Source: an uncultured Pontibacter sp. | GTDB lineage: Bacteria > Bacteroidota > Bacteroidia > Cytophagales > Hymenobacteraceae | Assembly: GCF_947495565.1 (NCBI RefSeq) | Contig: NZ_CANLZM010000020.1 | Span: 1 to 45,691, forward strand | DNA: 45,691 nt | Direction: 5' to 3' | In this document: positions 1-8,108 of the stretch, in pieces | Layout: each line of letters starts with the position of its first letter | How positions within the stretch are numbered: position 1 is the first letter of the stretch | Program-made: the position numbers and the translations under genes | The notes under the pieces: generated by a model | Seen by the model: the letters and a program-made list of their open reading frames with translations, nothing else | Told to the model about the DNA's origin: nothing | Database searches by the model: none

Positions 1-34
1 TTGTTTATCTGTAAGCTTCATGACAGATAAACAA
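1..34. repeat. Perfect 12-bp inverted repeat at the window edge
   Basis: Bases 1-12 (TTGTTTATCTGT) are the exact reverse complement of 23-34, with a 10-base spacer. No long T run follows on the plus strand, so a standard rho-independent terminator is not obvious. It could be a terminator for a gene left of the window, an operator, or the end of an element cut by the window edge. Confidence 0.6.
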
Positions 35-138
35 ATACCCCCTAAGGAAGGTCCATATTTATGAGATAGCTTCTAGTAAATTATTGAGGCAAGAGCTATG
101 TAATTGTGTAGTTTAAAAGCTAGCATTCTCTGCAACCT

Positions 139-537
139 TTATTGTAAAAGCTTCTGCTCTTTGAGCCAGTCAAAAATAAGGTGATCAACAGGAGAGGTAA
201 GGTGCTTGTGCTTATAGTTAAGCCACACTACTTCCGCTATTTCGCTGGCCGGAAGTAGTGTGCCGGTATAGGCGCCGGTGTAGCAGGTCATCTTTACCTG
301 TATTCCCTCCGGGTGGCTGTCGGCCTGTGCCTGAAAAATGCCGGTAAAAGCCATGCTGTCCTCCTTCAGGTTTACACTTAGCTCCTCCTGTATCTCTCTG
401 CGTAAAGCCTGAAAGTCGGTTTCGCCTGCTTCTCTTTTTCCGCCTGGTATGTAGTATATTGTTCTGCCTTTGCTGCGGGTGCTCAGGATTTTGCCGTCCT
501 GTATCTCGATCCAGGCCAGTTTATCTATAAGTTTCAT
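139..537 (-). CDS. NUDIX hydrolase
   Basis: A 132-residue single-domain protein. The Nudix box is complete: G33, E39, R47, E48, E51 and E52 follow the pattern G-x5-E-x7-R-E-U-x-E-E-x-G/U, which binds the metal that activates water for cleavage of a nucleoside diphosphate linked to another group. The length is usual for the family. There is no signal peptide, so it should be cytoplasmic. It is divergent from the serine hydrolase at 670, with a 132-base shared upstream region. The substrate cannot be told from sequence; a housecleaning pyrophosphatase of the MutT/ADP-ribose type is the broad expectation. Confidence 0.9.
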   Translation of the reverse strand: MKLIDKLAWIEIQDGKILSTRSKGRTIYYIPGGKREAGETDFQALRREIQEELSVNLKEDSMAFTGIFQAQADSHPEGIQVKMTCYTGAYTGTLLPASEIAEVVWLNYKHKHLTSPVDHLIFDWLKEQKLLQ

Positions 538-669
538 GGTGTCAATCAGTGGTTTTTGCAGGTTAAATACAACTCCGGCAATTTAGAAATTTGGGCAGAG
601 ATTTGCTATTAAAGTGTTATTCTGGTAATTTATTGAAATTAAGGTTGTTATGTCTGATTTGCAATCCCT

Positions 670-1851
670 ATGAAAATACTCTTAACACTCTTGCTGCTCA
701 CTATACTTTTCCTTCCCACCCATGCCCAAACGATCACTAAACTTGATGGCAGCACAACATCCGGAGCAGCCTTAGATCAAAAGATAAACCAGCTGATGCA
801 GGAAGCGCAGGTGCAAGGCTTGGCCGTTACGGTGTTTAACAACAACCAGCCGGTGTACAAAAAAGCTTTTGGCTACAAAAACTATCAGGCTAAGGAGCCG
901 CTTAAAACCGGTACCAACCTGTACGGCGCGTCACTAAGCAAGGCTGTGTTTGCGGTGCTGGTAATGAAGCTGGTAGAAGAAGGAACACTGGACCTGGACA
1001 AACCGCTGCAAACCTACCTGCCTCAGCCTATTTATACTTTTAAGCCCCAAACAAAATGGCACGACAACTTCAGCGACCTCGAAAATGACAGCCTGTACAG
1101 CCAGATGACGGCCCGCATGTGTTTGGCCCATACTTCCGGATTCCCGAATTGGCGTTGGTTTGAAGAAGACCAGAAGCTGCGGGTAAAGTATAAACCCGGC
1201 GCAAAGTATAGCTACTCCGGCGAGGGGCTGGTATACCTGCAGGTTGTGCTGGAGAAAATGCCAGGTAAAACACTGGAGCAGCTGGCGCAGGAAAAAATAC
1301 TTAAGCCCGCAGGCATGGCGCAATCATCCTATACCTGGCAGCCACGCTTTGAGCAGGATTTTGCTTTGGGCCATAAGCAGAACGGAGAGCTCTACCCCAA
1401 AGACAAAGACAACGAAGCCCGCTCGGCCAGCACCCTCGAAACTACTCTCGAAGATTATACTTTGTTTTTGCAGGCGGTGCTGCAGCACAAAATTCTGAAG
1501 CCGGCCACTACAAAGCAAATGTTCTCGCCACAGGTTCGTATTAAGTCTGTAAAGCAGTTCGGCCCGCTGAGCCAGCGCGACACCACCGCCAACGACGCCA
1601 TTGCCTTAAGTTATGGTTTAGGTTGGGGGTTGCTGCAATCGCCCTACGGCACGGGAGCTTTCAAAGAAGGCCATGGCGACGGCTTTCAGCATTACACTAT
1701 CATTTTTCCGGACAAAGGCTCGGGCGTGATTCTGATGAGCAACTCAGACAATGCAGAAAGCATATTTAAATACCTCCTCGAAGCAACTATAGGCGACACC
1801 TACACTCCCTGGTTTTGGGAGAACTACATACCTTACGATTACAAGCAGTAA
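670..1851 (+). CDS. Exported serine hydrolase, class C beta-lactamase fold
   Basis: This 393-residue protein begins with a hydrophobic signal peptide (about residues 1-20, ending THAQ), so it is exported, probably to the periplasm. The class C/AmpC-like motifs are present: S88-x-x-K91 (nucleophile and general base), a Tyr-Ser-Gly at 182-184 in the place of Y-x-N, and a C-terminal His-Gly-Asp-Gly in the place of K-T-G. Proteins of this family (PF00144) include penicillin-binding proteins, D-aminopeptidases, esterases and beta-lactamases. The His-x-Gly third motif is more usual in esterase or peptidase members than in true beta-lactamases, so resistance should not be assumed. It converges with the exonuclease gene on the other strand, only 15 bases away. 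Confidence 0.88.
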   Translation: MKILLTLLLLTILFLPTHAQTITKLDGSTTSGAALDQKINQLMQEAQVQGLAVTVFNNNQPVYKKAFGYKNYQAKEPLKTGTNLYGASLSKAVFAVLVMKLVEEGTLDLDKPLQTYLPQPIYTFKPQTKWHDNFSDLENDSLYSQMTARMCLAHTSGFPNWRWFEEDQKLRVKYKPGAKYSYSGEGLVYLQVVLEKMPGKTLEQLAQEKILKPAGMAQSSYTWQPRFEQDFALGHKQNGELYPKDKDNEARSASTLETTLEDYTLFLQAVLQHKILKPATTKQMFSPQVRIKSVKQFGPLSQRDTTANDAIALSYGLGWGLLQSPYGTGAFKEGHGDGFQHYTIIFPDKGSGVILMSNSDNAESIFKYLLEATIGDTYTPWFWENYIPYDYKQ

Positions 1852-1866
1852 AGCAAACTATGATAA

Positions 1867-2427
1867 TTAGATGCGGCTGATGCTGCAACCCATTTTAGTG
1901 GCAAACTCTGCTTCTGATGCGGTTCCTGTCAACTCCAAAGCTTTTATAGACAACCTGGCGCAGGCATCTGCGTCGGAGGCAGCCCGGTGATGCAGAAAGT
2001 TAATGCGGTGCATACTGCACAGTGTTTTTAGGTCATACTTGTGCATGCCTTTCCAGATGTTTTTGGAGAACTTAAGGCTGCAGGCAAAGCGGGCGTTAGG
2101 CAGCGGAATATTGTAGGTGGCAAGTGTTTTACGCAGCACGCTCATATCAAAGCTGGCATTGTGGGCAATCAAAAACTGCCCTTCCAGGTAGGGGTGCAGC
2201 ACGGGCCAGAGCTCCCTGAAATCCGGTTGGTTTTTTACATCGGCGGGCTGTATGCCATGCACCGCCATATTGAAAGAATTAAAGTTAGGGTAATACAAAG
2301 GCTTGATTAACCAGGAGCGGGTTTCCATAATTTGCCTCCCACGCACAAGCGTCAGCCCAATCTCACACGGGCTGTCGCGCTGCGGTGTGGCCGTCTCGAA
2401 ATCTATCGTCACAAAATCCATGGCCAA
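1867..2427 (-). CDS. DEDDh 3'-5' exonuclease (DnaQ-like)
   Basis: A 186-residue stand-alone exonuclease domain. The four DEDDh motifs are visible: Asp9-x-Glu11 near the N-terminus (exo I), the Asn-Ala-Ser-Phe-Asp segment (exo II), and the H-x4-D motif in His-Arg-Ala-Ala-Ser-Asp (exo III). These residues bind two metal ions for removal of 3' nucleotides from DNA or RNA. The protein lacks the BRCT or polymerase domains that often accompany it, so it resembles small DnaQ-epsilon or RNase T-like enzymes. It is the downstream neighbour of the metallohydrolase on the same strand with a 100-base gap, and nothing suggests a functional link. Confidence 0.9.
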   Translation of the reverse strand: MAMDFVTIDFETATPQRDSPCEIGLTLVRGRQIMETRSWLIKPLYYPNFNSFNMAVHGIQPADVKNQPDFRELWPVLHPYLEGQFLIAHNASFDMSVLRKTLATYNIPLPNARFACSLKFSKNIWKGMHKYDLKTLCSMHRINFLHHRAASDADACARLSIKALELTGTASEAEFATKMGCSISRI

Positions 2428-2527
2428 AATTACCTTTAAATACGTTATTCCCCGCCAGGTTGCCTGAATTTTAATGTGTGAGGTAAAGCAAATTACTTAT
2501 AAATTATCGGGTAATGTTTGACGATAC

Positions 2528-3652
2528 TTATTTTCGCCACCAGGTTTGCTGGGGCACCTCGCCGTGAAGTATAAGCGGCTCACCGATAAGAGGAGTAGCA
2601 ACAGTTACGCCCAGTTCCTGCGCTTTTGCAGTGGCCCGCTCCACCGGCTCTGTCCAGCCATGCATTGCCAGCGAAAACGCGCCCCAATGTATGGGCATCA
2701 GTACTTTGCCTTTCAGGTCTATGTGCGCCTGTACGGTTTGCTCGGGCATCATATGTATGGCAGACCAAAGCTCGTTGTACTGCCCACACTCCATCAAGGT
2801 AATATCAAAGGGGCCATACTTTTCCCCGATGGTGGCAAAGCCATCAAAGTAGCCGGAGTCACCGCTAAAGAAGATTTTGTCTTGCCTGCCCCGGATAACC
2901 CAGGAGGTCCAGAGTGTTTTCATTCGGTCTGTCAAACCACGGCCGGAGAAGTGCCGCGATGGCGTGGCCGCAAAGGTTAAGCCCTCAAAAGTAGCTTCTT
3001 CCCACCAGTCCATCTCGGTTATTTTTTTGGCGGGCACACCCCAGCGCTCCAGGTGAGCACCTACGCCCAGTGCTACATAAAAGTGCGTTGTTTTAGAGGC
3101 CAATTCCTGCACAGAGCCGTAATCCAGGTGGTCGTAATGGTCGTGCGAGATAAGGATGGCGTCTATGCGGGGCATGTCTGCCGCAGTTATTGGCAGCGCC
3201 GCAAACCGTTTTGGCCCTAAAAAGCTAAGGGGAGAAGCCCGCTCGCCTAGCATAGGATCCAGGAGCAGGCGCTTTCCGTCAATCTCGATCATAAATGCCG
3301 AATGGCCGAGCCAGGTAATAACAGTGGCCGTATCCTGTACTTGATCAGATTTTGATGTGCTGATTTTCTGTACAGGCAGCTCCCAGTCCGGCGTCTGGTT
3401 ATCAGTATCTCCAAACAGCCTTGTTGCGATCAGTGCTGCAAAGCCCTTAAAGCCGATATCCATGTTGGTTTCTACCGTGTTTTGAAATTCGCCCCGGTAG
3501 TAGTTCGGTGATTGCTCCAGCTTTTCCAGTCGCTTTCCTTTGGCTGAAGCGCCAAACTCCGGAGATAGCCTTAGAAAGGAGCATCCTGCTACGGTAGCCA
3601 ATAGCAAGGCAAAGCCAAGTATGTAAAGGGTAATTCTTAAGGGTTTCTTCAT
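2528..3652 (-). CDS. MBL-fold metallohydrolase, membrane-anchored, UlaG/NAPE-PLD-like
   Basis: A 374-residue protein. The N-terminus has a hydrophobic stretch followed by Val-Ala-Gly-Cys (Cys24), a plausible lipobox, so it is probably a lipoprotein or otherwise exported. The metallo-beta-lactamase fold is shown by the Trp-Leu-Gly-His strand, the Leu-Leu-Leu-Asp-Pro strand, the metal-binding H-x-H-x-D-H (Ser-His-Asp-His-Tyr-Asp-His) and later His residues in Ser-Arg-His-Phe-Ser and Ile-His-Trp-Gly. The layout matches the UlaG / N-acyl-phosphatidylethanolamine phospholipase D branch. The natural substrate is unknown. The region upstream (3,653-4,032) is shared with the divergent outer-membrane gene. 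Confidence 0.87.
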   Translation of the reverse strand: MKKPLRITLYILGFALLLATVAGCSFLRLSPEFGASAKGKRLEKLEQSPNYYRGEFQNTVETNMDIGFKGFAALIATRLFGDTDNQTPDWELPVQKISTSKSDQVQDTATVITWLGHSAFMIEIDGKRLLLDPMLGERASPLSFLGPKRFAALPITAADMPRIDAILISHDHYDHLDYGSVQELASKTTHFYVALGVGAHLERWGVPAKKITEMDWWEEATFEGLTFAATPSRHFSGRGLTDRMKTLWTSWVIRGRQDKIFFSGDSGYFDGFATIGEKYGPFDITLMECGQYNELWSAIHMMPEQTVQAHIDLKGKVLMPIHWGAFSLAMHGWTEPVERATAKAQELGVTVATPLIGEPLILHGEVPQQTWWRK

Positions 3653-4032
3653 CGGGGTGATTGTCTGTTAAACAGGCGGCTGTTTTATGTATGCCTGTTA
3701 CAGTTAGTTTGTAAGGCTAATATAGCAAGACAAGTTCAGGTTCAGAAAGTTTCAGGATTTGGCTAAGGTTGAGCGGCTAAATAGTTTTTAACGGGCAAGA
3801 AGCTGCTCCTTAAAAATTCTTAAACAGGTGTATGTACCTACCCGGTAGTCTTAAACAGAGCCATTCTTTGCTTATTGTTTTCAGTTAAAAAAATAAAAAT
3901 AAATCGTTGATTGTCAGATGTAATTTTGATAGCTGTAATCTTTATATTGCAAAAACGGTGCAATTTTATAGCCTGTTATATAAGATGATTCGTATATAGG
4001 CCGTTAAATACAAAACCAATAACATACCGTTT
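3653..4032. other. Divergent intergenic region
   Basis: About 380 bases between divergent genes, AT-rich in its right half. I see no ORF and no RNA gene. The only regulatory-looking element is a TAnnTTTG box at 3921-3928, listed separately. Confidence 0.6.
3921..3928 (+). promoter_or_regulatory. Possible Bacteroidota -7 promoter box (TAATTTTG)
   Basis: The octamer matches TAnnTTTG, the -7 element known for the primary sigma factor of Bacteroidota, and lies about 105 bases upstream of the outer-membrane protein gene at 4033. A convincing -33 TTTG at the usual distance is not visible, so this is tentative. Confidence 0.3.
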
Positions 4033-4701
4033 ATGATGAAGAAGTTTTTCTTTGCAGCCGCCCTTGCCTTTGGCACTTTTACAGCTGCGCAGGCACAGGC
4101 AACATTTGGTGTAAGGGGAGGAGCTAACCTTACGAATTTGTCCGGCGATTTACGTGATGAGGATATGTTCGAGAACAAGGTGTCCTTTCATGGAGGTGTT
4201 ACGTTAAACTTTCCGGTGGTAGAAGATTTCTTCTCTATTCAGCCAGAACTTCTTTATTCCAGAAAAGGCTTTAAAAGCAACAGCGAGGAATATACTAACC
4301 TGCTACTGCAGAATAGAAGACGCGAAGGAAGCGTAGATTACAATTACCTGGAGTTACCTATTCTGGGGCATATTAACGCTGGGCCGCTATACTTTGAGCT
4401 TGGTCCGCAACTAGGCTATCTGCTGAGCGTGAACAATAAAACGGAGATTTATGACGGTAACGATAACCGCATCTCCAGCTCCCGCGATGAGAAAAGCAAA
4501 GATGGGCTTTCGGAGTTTGAAGTGGGCTACGCAGCCGGAATCGGTTTTCAGGCCATGAACGGCATCAGCCTGGGCGTTCGCTACAACGGCGCTTTCTCTG
4601 ATTTCGTGAAAGAGGACGTAAACTTTGAAGGCGACTTGACAAATGCGCGTCACTCTGTCTTCATGCTGACACTTGGCCTGCGCTTCCCGTCGGGCAACTA
4701 G
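4033..4701 (+). CDS. Outer-membrane beta-barrel porin-family protein
   Basis: A 222-residue protein with a clear signal peptide (positive start, hydrophobic core, cleavage near Ala-Gln-Ala at about residue 22). The mature part starts with Gly-Val-Arg-Gly-Gly-Ala-Asn-Leu and alternates short amphipathic strands with charged turns, and it ends in a strand with a terminal aromatic-rich pattern. This matches the small eight-stranded barrels annotated as porin family / OMP_b-brl_2 in Bacteroidota. The function is probably structural or adhesive and cannot be specified. A strong terminator follows at 4720-4765. Confidence 0.87.
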   Translation: MMKKFFFAAALAFGTFTAAQAQATFGVRGGANLTNLSGDLRDEDMFENKVSFHGGVTLNFPVVEDFFSIQPELLYSRKGFKSNSEEYTNLLLQNRRREGSVDYNYLELPILGHINAGPLYFELGPQLGYLLSVNNKTEIYDGNDNRISSSRDEKSKDGLSEFEVGYAAGIGFQAMNGISLGVRYNGAFSDFVKEDVNFEGDLTNARHSVFMLTLGLRFPSGN

Positions 4702-4719
4702 TATAAAGTATAAATTATG

Positions 4720-4765
4720 AAAAACGCCAGCCTTACACATTTTGGAGGGCTGGCGTTTTTTATTT
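4720..4765 (+). terminator. Rho-independent terminator after the porin gene
   Basis: A 13-bp stem (4720-4732 pairing with 4748-4760, with core ACGCCAGCC / GGCTGGCGT) is followed by a T-rich tract. It closes the outer-membrane protein gene. Confidence 0.88.
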
Positions 4766-4925
4766 TGGATTAAGCCTGCTCACTCTCATAACTATAAAAG
4801 CAGCGCACTTATACTTTCGCATGCCAAATCTGGGTGCTTACAGGCTTTCTACTCGACTTCAAGCACTTGTTCACCGTATAGAATAGTATAAGCAATGTCA
4901 TTTCCGGTAATTAGTAAAATCTGAT

Positions 4926-5366
4926 ATGTTATTTTTTTGGACGTTTATATTAGGAGCTGCGCTCGGGTATATATTTGGCTACTACCTGAAGCCTAACCGC
5001 CGCCTGCGCAAAGTAATTCAGGAGGCACGGCAGACGAACATGGCTGTGCTGGAAGAGGGAAACAAAGGCGTGTACCGCACAGTCGTAACGGAACATGATC
5101 AAACGTCTGAACTGGTAGTGGAGGTAAAGGAACTGGCTGTTACTAAAGCCGGGCAGGTAAAGGTAGAGTACCTCAGCGCCTTTTATAAAAATCCTGCTTT
5201 TCGTACCAGAAAGGGAGAGGCTTTGCTACGGGAAGTGCGTGAATTATTAGGAGATTACCTGCCTTTATCCGATATTGAATGGTATGAAAACGCGGAGCGC
5301 CAGATAACCGCTCAGCAAAACCTAAAAACTTTAAACACCCTTCACAAACATCAACTTAGAGCCTAA
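4926..5366 (+). CDS. Membrane-anchored protein of unknown function, first gene of the TelA cluster
   Basis: A 146-residue protein that I do not recognise. Residues 1-21 form one membrane segment with a Gly-rich pattern, followed directly by a Lys/Arg-rich stretch, so the remaining 120 residues should face the cytoplasm. That soluble part is predicted to be mixed alpha/beta: beta-rich around residues 40-90 and helical at the end. It lies four bases before the telA-like gene and starts a run of four genes with overlaps or very short gaps, so it is almost certainly co-transcribed. Its place suggests a membrane anchor for the TelA-family protein. Confidence 0.75.
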   Translation: MLFFWTFILGAALGYIFGYYLKPNRRLRKVIQEARQTNMAVLEEGNKGVYRTVVTEHDQTSELVVEVKELAVTKAGQVKVEYLSAFYKNPAFRTRKGEALLREVRELLGDYLPLSDIEWYENAERQITAQQNLKTLNTLHKHQLRA

Positions 5367-5370
5367 AACC

Positions 5371-6456
5371 ATGGAAAATACCAATATCTCAATTTCAGAA
5401 AACAAAGAGCTGCTACAACAGCGAGCGCAGGATCTATCTAAGTCTATAGACACGGAAAAGCCGGAGTCGCTTACAAATTTTGGAGTTGAAACGCAGCGCA
5501 AGCTTGGCCATTATTCTAACGAGCTGCTGACTAAGGTAAAAGCTAAAGACTCTGGAGATGCGGGGACAGCCATTAACGAGCTGTTGGCCCAGATCAACAT
5601 GATCAAAATTGATGAGGAGGAGAAGCGTGGTTTCCTTTCGCGGCTTCCGTTCGGCAAAAAGCTGCAGGACCGTTCCAAGAAGCTGGCCATCCAGTACAAC
5701 AACATCTCCGAAAACGTGGATGATGTGGTGATAAAGCTGGAGAAGACGCGCCAGAGCATCCTGAAAGACTCTACCAGCCTGGAGGTGATGTTTAAGCAGG
5801 CCGTGGAGTATATACACGAAGTTCGGGCAGTGATTGCTGCCGGTAAACTGAAGGTAGAGGAAATTGAGAACGAACTGATACCAAAGCTGCAGCAGGAGGT
5901 AGAAACCAGCGAACAGGATGAGCTGGTGGTGCAGCGCCTCAGCGATATGGTTTCCTTTAAAGACCGCTTGGAGAAAAAAGTGCACGACCTCACATTGTCT
6001 CATACCATTGCCACGCAGTCTATGCCCCAGATCCGGATGATACAGACCACCAACGATGTGCTGGCCCAGAAAATACAGAACTCCATAGTTACAGTTATCC
6101 CGGTGTGGCGGCAGCAGGTGGCTATCGCCCTTGGCCTTGAAAAGCAACGAAAGGCGCTGGAGATACAGAAAAAAGTAACCGACACCACCAACGAAATGCT
6201 GCTGAAAAACTCACAGCTGCTGAAGACTAACGTGGTGAACGCGGCCAAAGAAAACGAGCGCGGCATTGTAGATGTGGACACGCTGAAAAAAGTAAACCGA
6301 GATATGGTAGAGACACTGGATGCCGTTGTGAAAATATCGGAGGAAGGAAGCCGCAAACGGGCCGAAGCCGTGAAAGAACTGGCTGCCGTGCAGGAAGAAC
6401 TTAACAACAAGATCATCGGCACCTTCGGCAAGTCCAAACAGATTGAAACAGAGTAA
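5371..6456 (+). CDS. telA: TelA-family protein (toxic anion resistance)
   Basis: This 361-residue, almost entirely helical protein matches the TelA/KlaB family (PF05816) in length and texture. A Gly-Phe-Leu-Ser-Arg-Leu-Pro-Phe-Gly segment near residue 88 is followed by long amphipathic coiled-coil helices, with repeated Leu-Glu-Lys and Ile-Glu-Lys patterns. TelA was named for tellurite resistance on RK2-type plasmids, but chromosomal members occur in stress and conflict gene sets and the biochemical activity is unknown. The gene overlaps the next one by one base (TAATG). Being next to tubulin-like, actin-like and motor-like genes suggests a scaffold or regulator of an envelope complex rather than tellurite detoxification. 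Confidence 0.88.
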   Translation: MENTNISISENKELLQQRAQDLSKSIDTEKPESLTNFGVETQRKLGHYSNELLTKVKAKDSGDAGTAINELLAQINMIKIDEEEKRGFLSRLPFGKKLQDRSKKLAIQYNNISENVDDVVIKLEKTRQSILKDSTSLEVMFKQAVEYIHEVRAVIAAGKLKVEEIENELIPKLQQEVETSEQDELVVQRLSDMVSFKDRLEKKVHDLTLSHTIATQSMPQIRMIQTTNDVLAQKIQNSIVTVIPVWRQQVAIALGLEKQRKALEIQKKVTDTTNEMLLKNSQLLKTNVVNAAKENERGIVDVDTLKKVNRDMVETLDAVVKISEEGSRKRAEAVKELAAVQEELNNKIIGTFGKSKQIETE

Positions 6457-6635
6457 TGGCTGCAGACAAAAACCTCAACATCAAATCGAAAAAACTCCTG
6501 ACCGAAGAACAGGAGGAACTGCTAGATTTATATGTGCAGCGGTTGGATGATTATTTTGAAGAAATGAAAGCAGCGGATGCCGTGCAAGTGGAAATTGAGA
6601 CACAGCATCTGAAAAAGATACTTCACAAACAATGA
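6456..6635 (+). CDS. Small 59-residue helical protein between telA and the next gene
   Basis: This ORF reads from the ATG at 6456, overlapping the telA stop (TAATG), to a TGA at 6633-6635, which overlaps the ATG of the next gene (ATGA at 6632-6635). It encodes 59 residues: Lys-rich at first, then acidic and helical (Thr-Glu-Glu-Gln-Glu-Glu-Leu-Leu-Asp), ending basic. Translational coupling on both sides and the exact filling of the gap are strong signs that it is a real gene. It has no Cys, signal or membrane segment. I recognise no family; an adaptor or small binding partner of TelA is a fair guess. Confidence 0.75.
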   Translation: MAADKNLNIKSKKLLTEEQEELLDLYVQRLDDYFEEMKAADAVQVEIETQHLKKILHKQ

Positions 6636-7471
6636 TAAAGCTTTTGCGCTCCCTTTTCGGGTTGAACGGGAAAACTGGCAACAGAAAAATAGTCGGGACT
6701 TCTGAAAGTATAGACGCAAAGGATATACCCTACATCCGGGAGTCGAACCAAAGGATGGAGGCGCTGCAGGAGCTGTACCATAAGTATAAGCATAGCGCCC
6801 ACAGCCTTAGATTCCAGGCAGTTTTCGAGAAGACAAAGCGCATACATCAGTATTTGGTGGCGCGGGGCAGAGGGCATGAACTGGAGCTGTTTCATGTGCA
6901 GCATACAGATCATTTCCTGAGCACTTTTACCACGATTATTGCCATGCACGAGGAGCAGCAGCTGGAGGAAAAGCAGTCAAAACAGGCGCCTCACGCGGCT
7001 CGGTCCAGAGCGGGTGTAATGGGCAGAACGCTGGTAATCGGCCCTTTCAGGAGCGACAGAAAAGAAGTGACAGCCGCCCGTACGCAAAACCGGGAAACCA
7101 GTGAGCGCGCCTTCCTCGATACTACCGAATCTAATATTGAAGTGCCACGCTTAGGCCTGACGGAGATATCCATTAACACCTACTCCAAAATTGTTTACCT
7201 GCGGGAGGATATTTCTGATGGGCTGACGACCAGTGAGATTGGCTTTACCTCAACCCCCGAGGAGAAAGAGACTTTTGTCGCCTATATTTCGTCCAGGCTT
7301 GGTTTGGAGGGAATTACGTATGCTGGAAACGCTATGGTATACTTGCCTACGCACAACAGCTCTCAGCCGGCAGAAATGGTGCCTGTTATACATTGGCACG
7401 GTGCGCCCTATGTGCTCAGCCTCGAAGACGACCGCCTTTACCCAGTTGTAACATACAGAAAAAGAAGATAA
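6632..7471 (+). CDS. Conserved hypothetical protein of the TelA cluster
   Basis: A 279-residue protein with no signal or membrane segment, and I do not recognise its family. Residues 30-115 look helical (with His-rich stretches near residues 86-93), residues 115-150 are a basic, low-order linker, and the last 110 residues look like a compact beta-rich domain ending in Tyr-Arg-Lys-Arg-Arg. The start overlaps the 59-residue gene by four bases. It is the last gene before the convergent acetyltransferase and the two-way terminator at 7495-7533, so it ends the first transcript of the cluster. Confidence 0.7.
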   Translation: MIKLLRSLFGLNGKTGNRKIVGTSESIDAKDIPYIRESNQRMEALQELYHKYKHSAHSLRFQAVFEKTKRIHQYLVARGRGHELELFHVQHTDHFLSTFTTIIAMHEEQQLEEKQSKQAPHAARSRAGVMGRTLVIGPFRSDRKEVTAARTQNRETSERAFLDTTESNIEVPRLGLTEISINTYSKIVYLREDISDGLTTSEIGFTSTPEEKETFVAYISSRLGLEGITYAGNAMVYLPTHNSSQPAEMVPVIHWHGAPYVLSLEDDRLYPVVTYRKRR

Positions 7472-7494
7472 GCCGGCTGCTTGTAAAAGCAGCT

Positions 7495-7533
7495 AAAAGC
7501 AAGTATAAAATGCTGCATTTTATACTTGCTTTT
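7495..7533. terminator. Two-way terminator, 19-bp inverted repeat
   Basis: Bases 7495-7513 are the reverse complement of 7515-7533 with a one-base centre. The arms begin AAAAGCAAGTATAAAA and end in T-rich sequence in either direction. It lies between two converging genes (ends at 7471 and 7560), so it can end transcription from both sides. The stem includes the AAGTATA word that recurs throughout the window. Confidence 0.82.
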
Positions 7534-7559
7534 ACTTATAAGATTTGCAGGATTCCTGC

Positions 7560-8108
7560 TTAAGATAAAGAGGCTAGTAGTGCGGGTTCAGGCTGAGTTT
7601 GATGTGTAGCCGGTGCTATGGTTTTGATGACGCGTGCAGGATTACCTACAGCAATGGCGTTATCTGGAATATCTTTCACCACCACGGAGCCAGCGCCAAT
7701 CCGGACGTTATTGCCAATTTTGATTTCTCCGATAATACAGACATTAGAGCCGAGCTCAACGTTGTTGCCGATAATCGGTGAGCCGGTATAGCTTCCGTCA
7801 TCACGCCTGATGTTACCGATGGTTGTAGAATGCCTGAAAAAGCAGTTCTCGCCGATAATAGAGCAACCGTTTACTACTAGCGCGTGGCCGTGGCCCAAAT
7901 AAAACCCCTTGCCCACCTGCGTCCAGTGAGGTAACTCAATGCAAAGGAACCATTCTACAAAGATCTTGTAAAACGCTAAGTAAGGGAGCCAGAGAATTCT
8001 GAAAAATTTATTGATAGAGGCAGGGCGAGCCAACCTGAACAGCACCATCACCATTCTGCCCTTCAGGTTGCCTTTGTTGGCCTCCCAATCCTGAAAAATA
8101 TAGTACAT
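7560..8108 (-). CDS. Serine O-acetyltransferase-like hexapeptide transferase
   Basis: A 182-residue CysE-family protein. The C-terminal half shows left-handed beta-helix hexapeptide repeats (Ile-Gly-Glu, Ile-Gly-Asn, Ile-Gly-Ala patterns) and the closing Val-Gly-Asn-Pro-Ala-Arg-Val typical of acetyl-CoA-dependent acyltransferases. The N-terminus (Gln-Asp-Trp-Glu-Ala-Asn-Lys-Gly-Asn) resembles the short CysE-like enzymes found in Bacteroidota surface-polysaccharide loci. It may therefore acetylate a sugar rather than serine. It is on the opposite strand and divides the unusual gene block into two parts, which suggests it is a bystander. Confidence 0.85.
   Translation of the reverse strand: MYYIFQDWEANKGNLKGRMVMVLFRLARPASINKFFRILWLPYLAFYKIFVEWFLCIELPHWTQVGKGFYLGHGHALVVNGCSIIGENCFFRHSTTIGNIRRDDGSYTGSPIIGNNVELGSNVCIIGEIKIGNNVRIGAGSVVVKDIPDNAIAVGNPARVIKTIAPATHQTQPEPALLASLS

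Noticed and set aside
670..1851. Beta-lactamase resistance gene
   Set aside because: The third motif is His-Gly-Asp-Gly and not K-T-G; the family is mostly esterases and peptidases.
5434..6147. 237-residue reading frame antisense to the telA-like gene
   Set aside because: It lies wholly inside a clear gene of a known family, has no recognisable motif, and has the Leu/His-rich make-up of a shadow frame.
5371..6456. Tellurite resistance operon
   Set aside because: TelA is the only ter/tel-like gene; no TerB, TerC, TerD/TerZ or KlaA/KlaC-like gene is seen.
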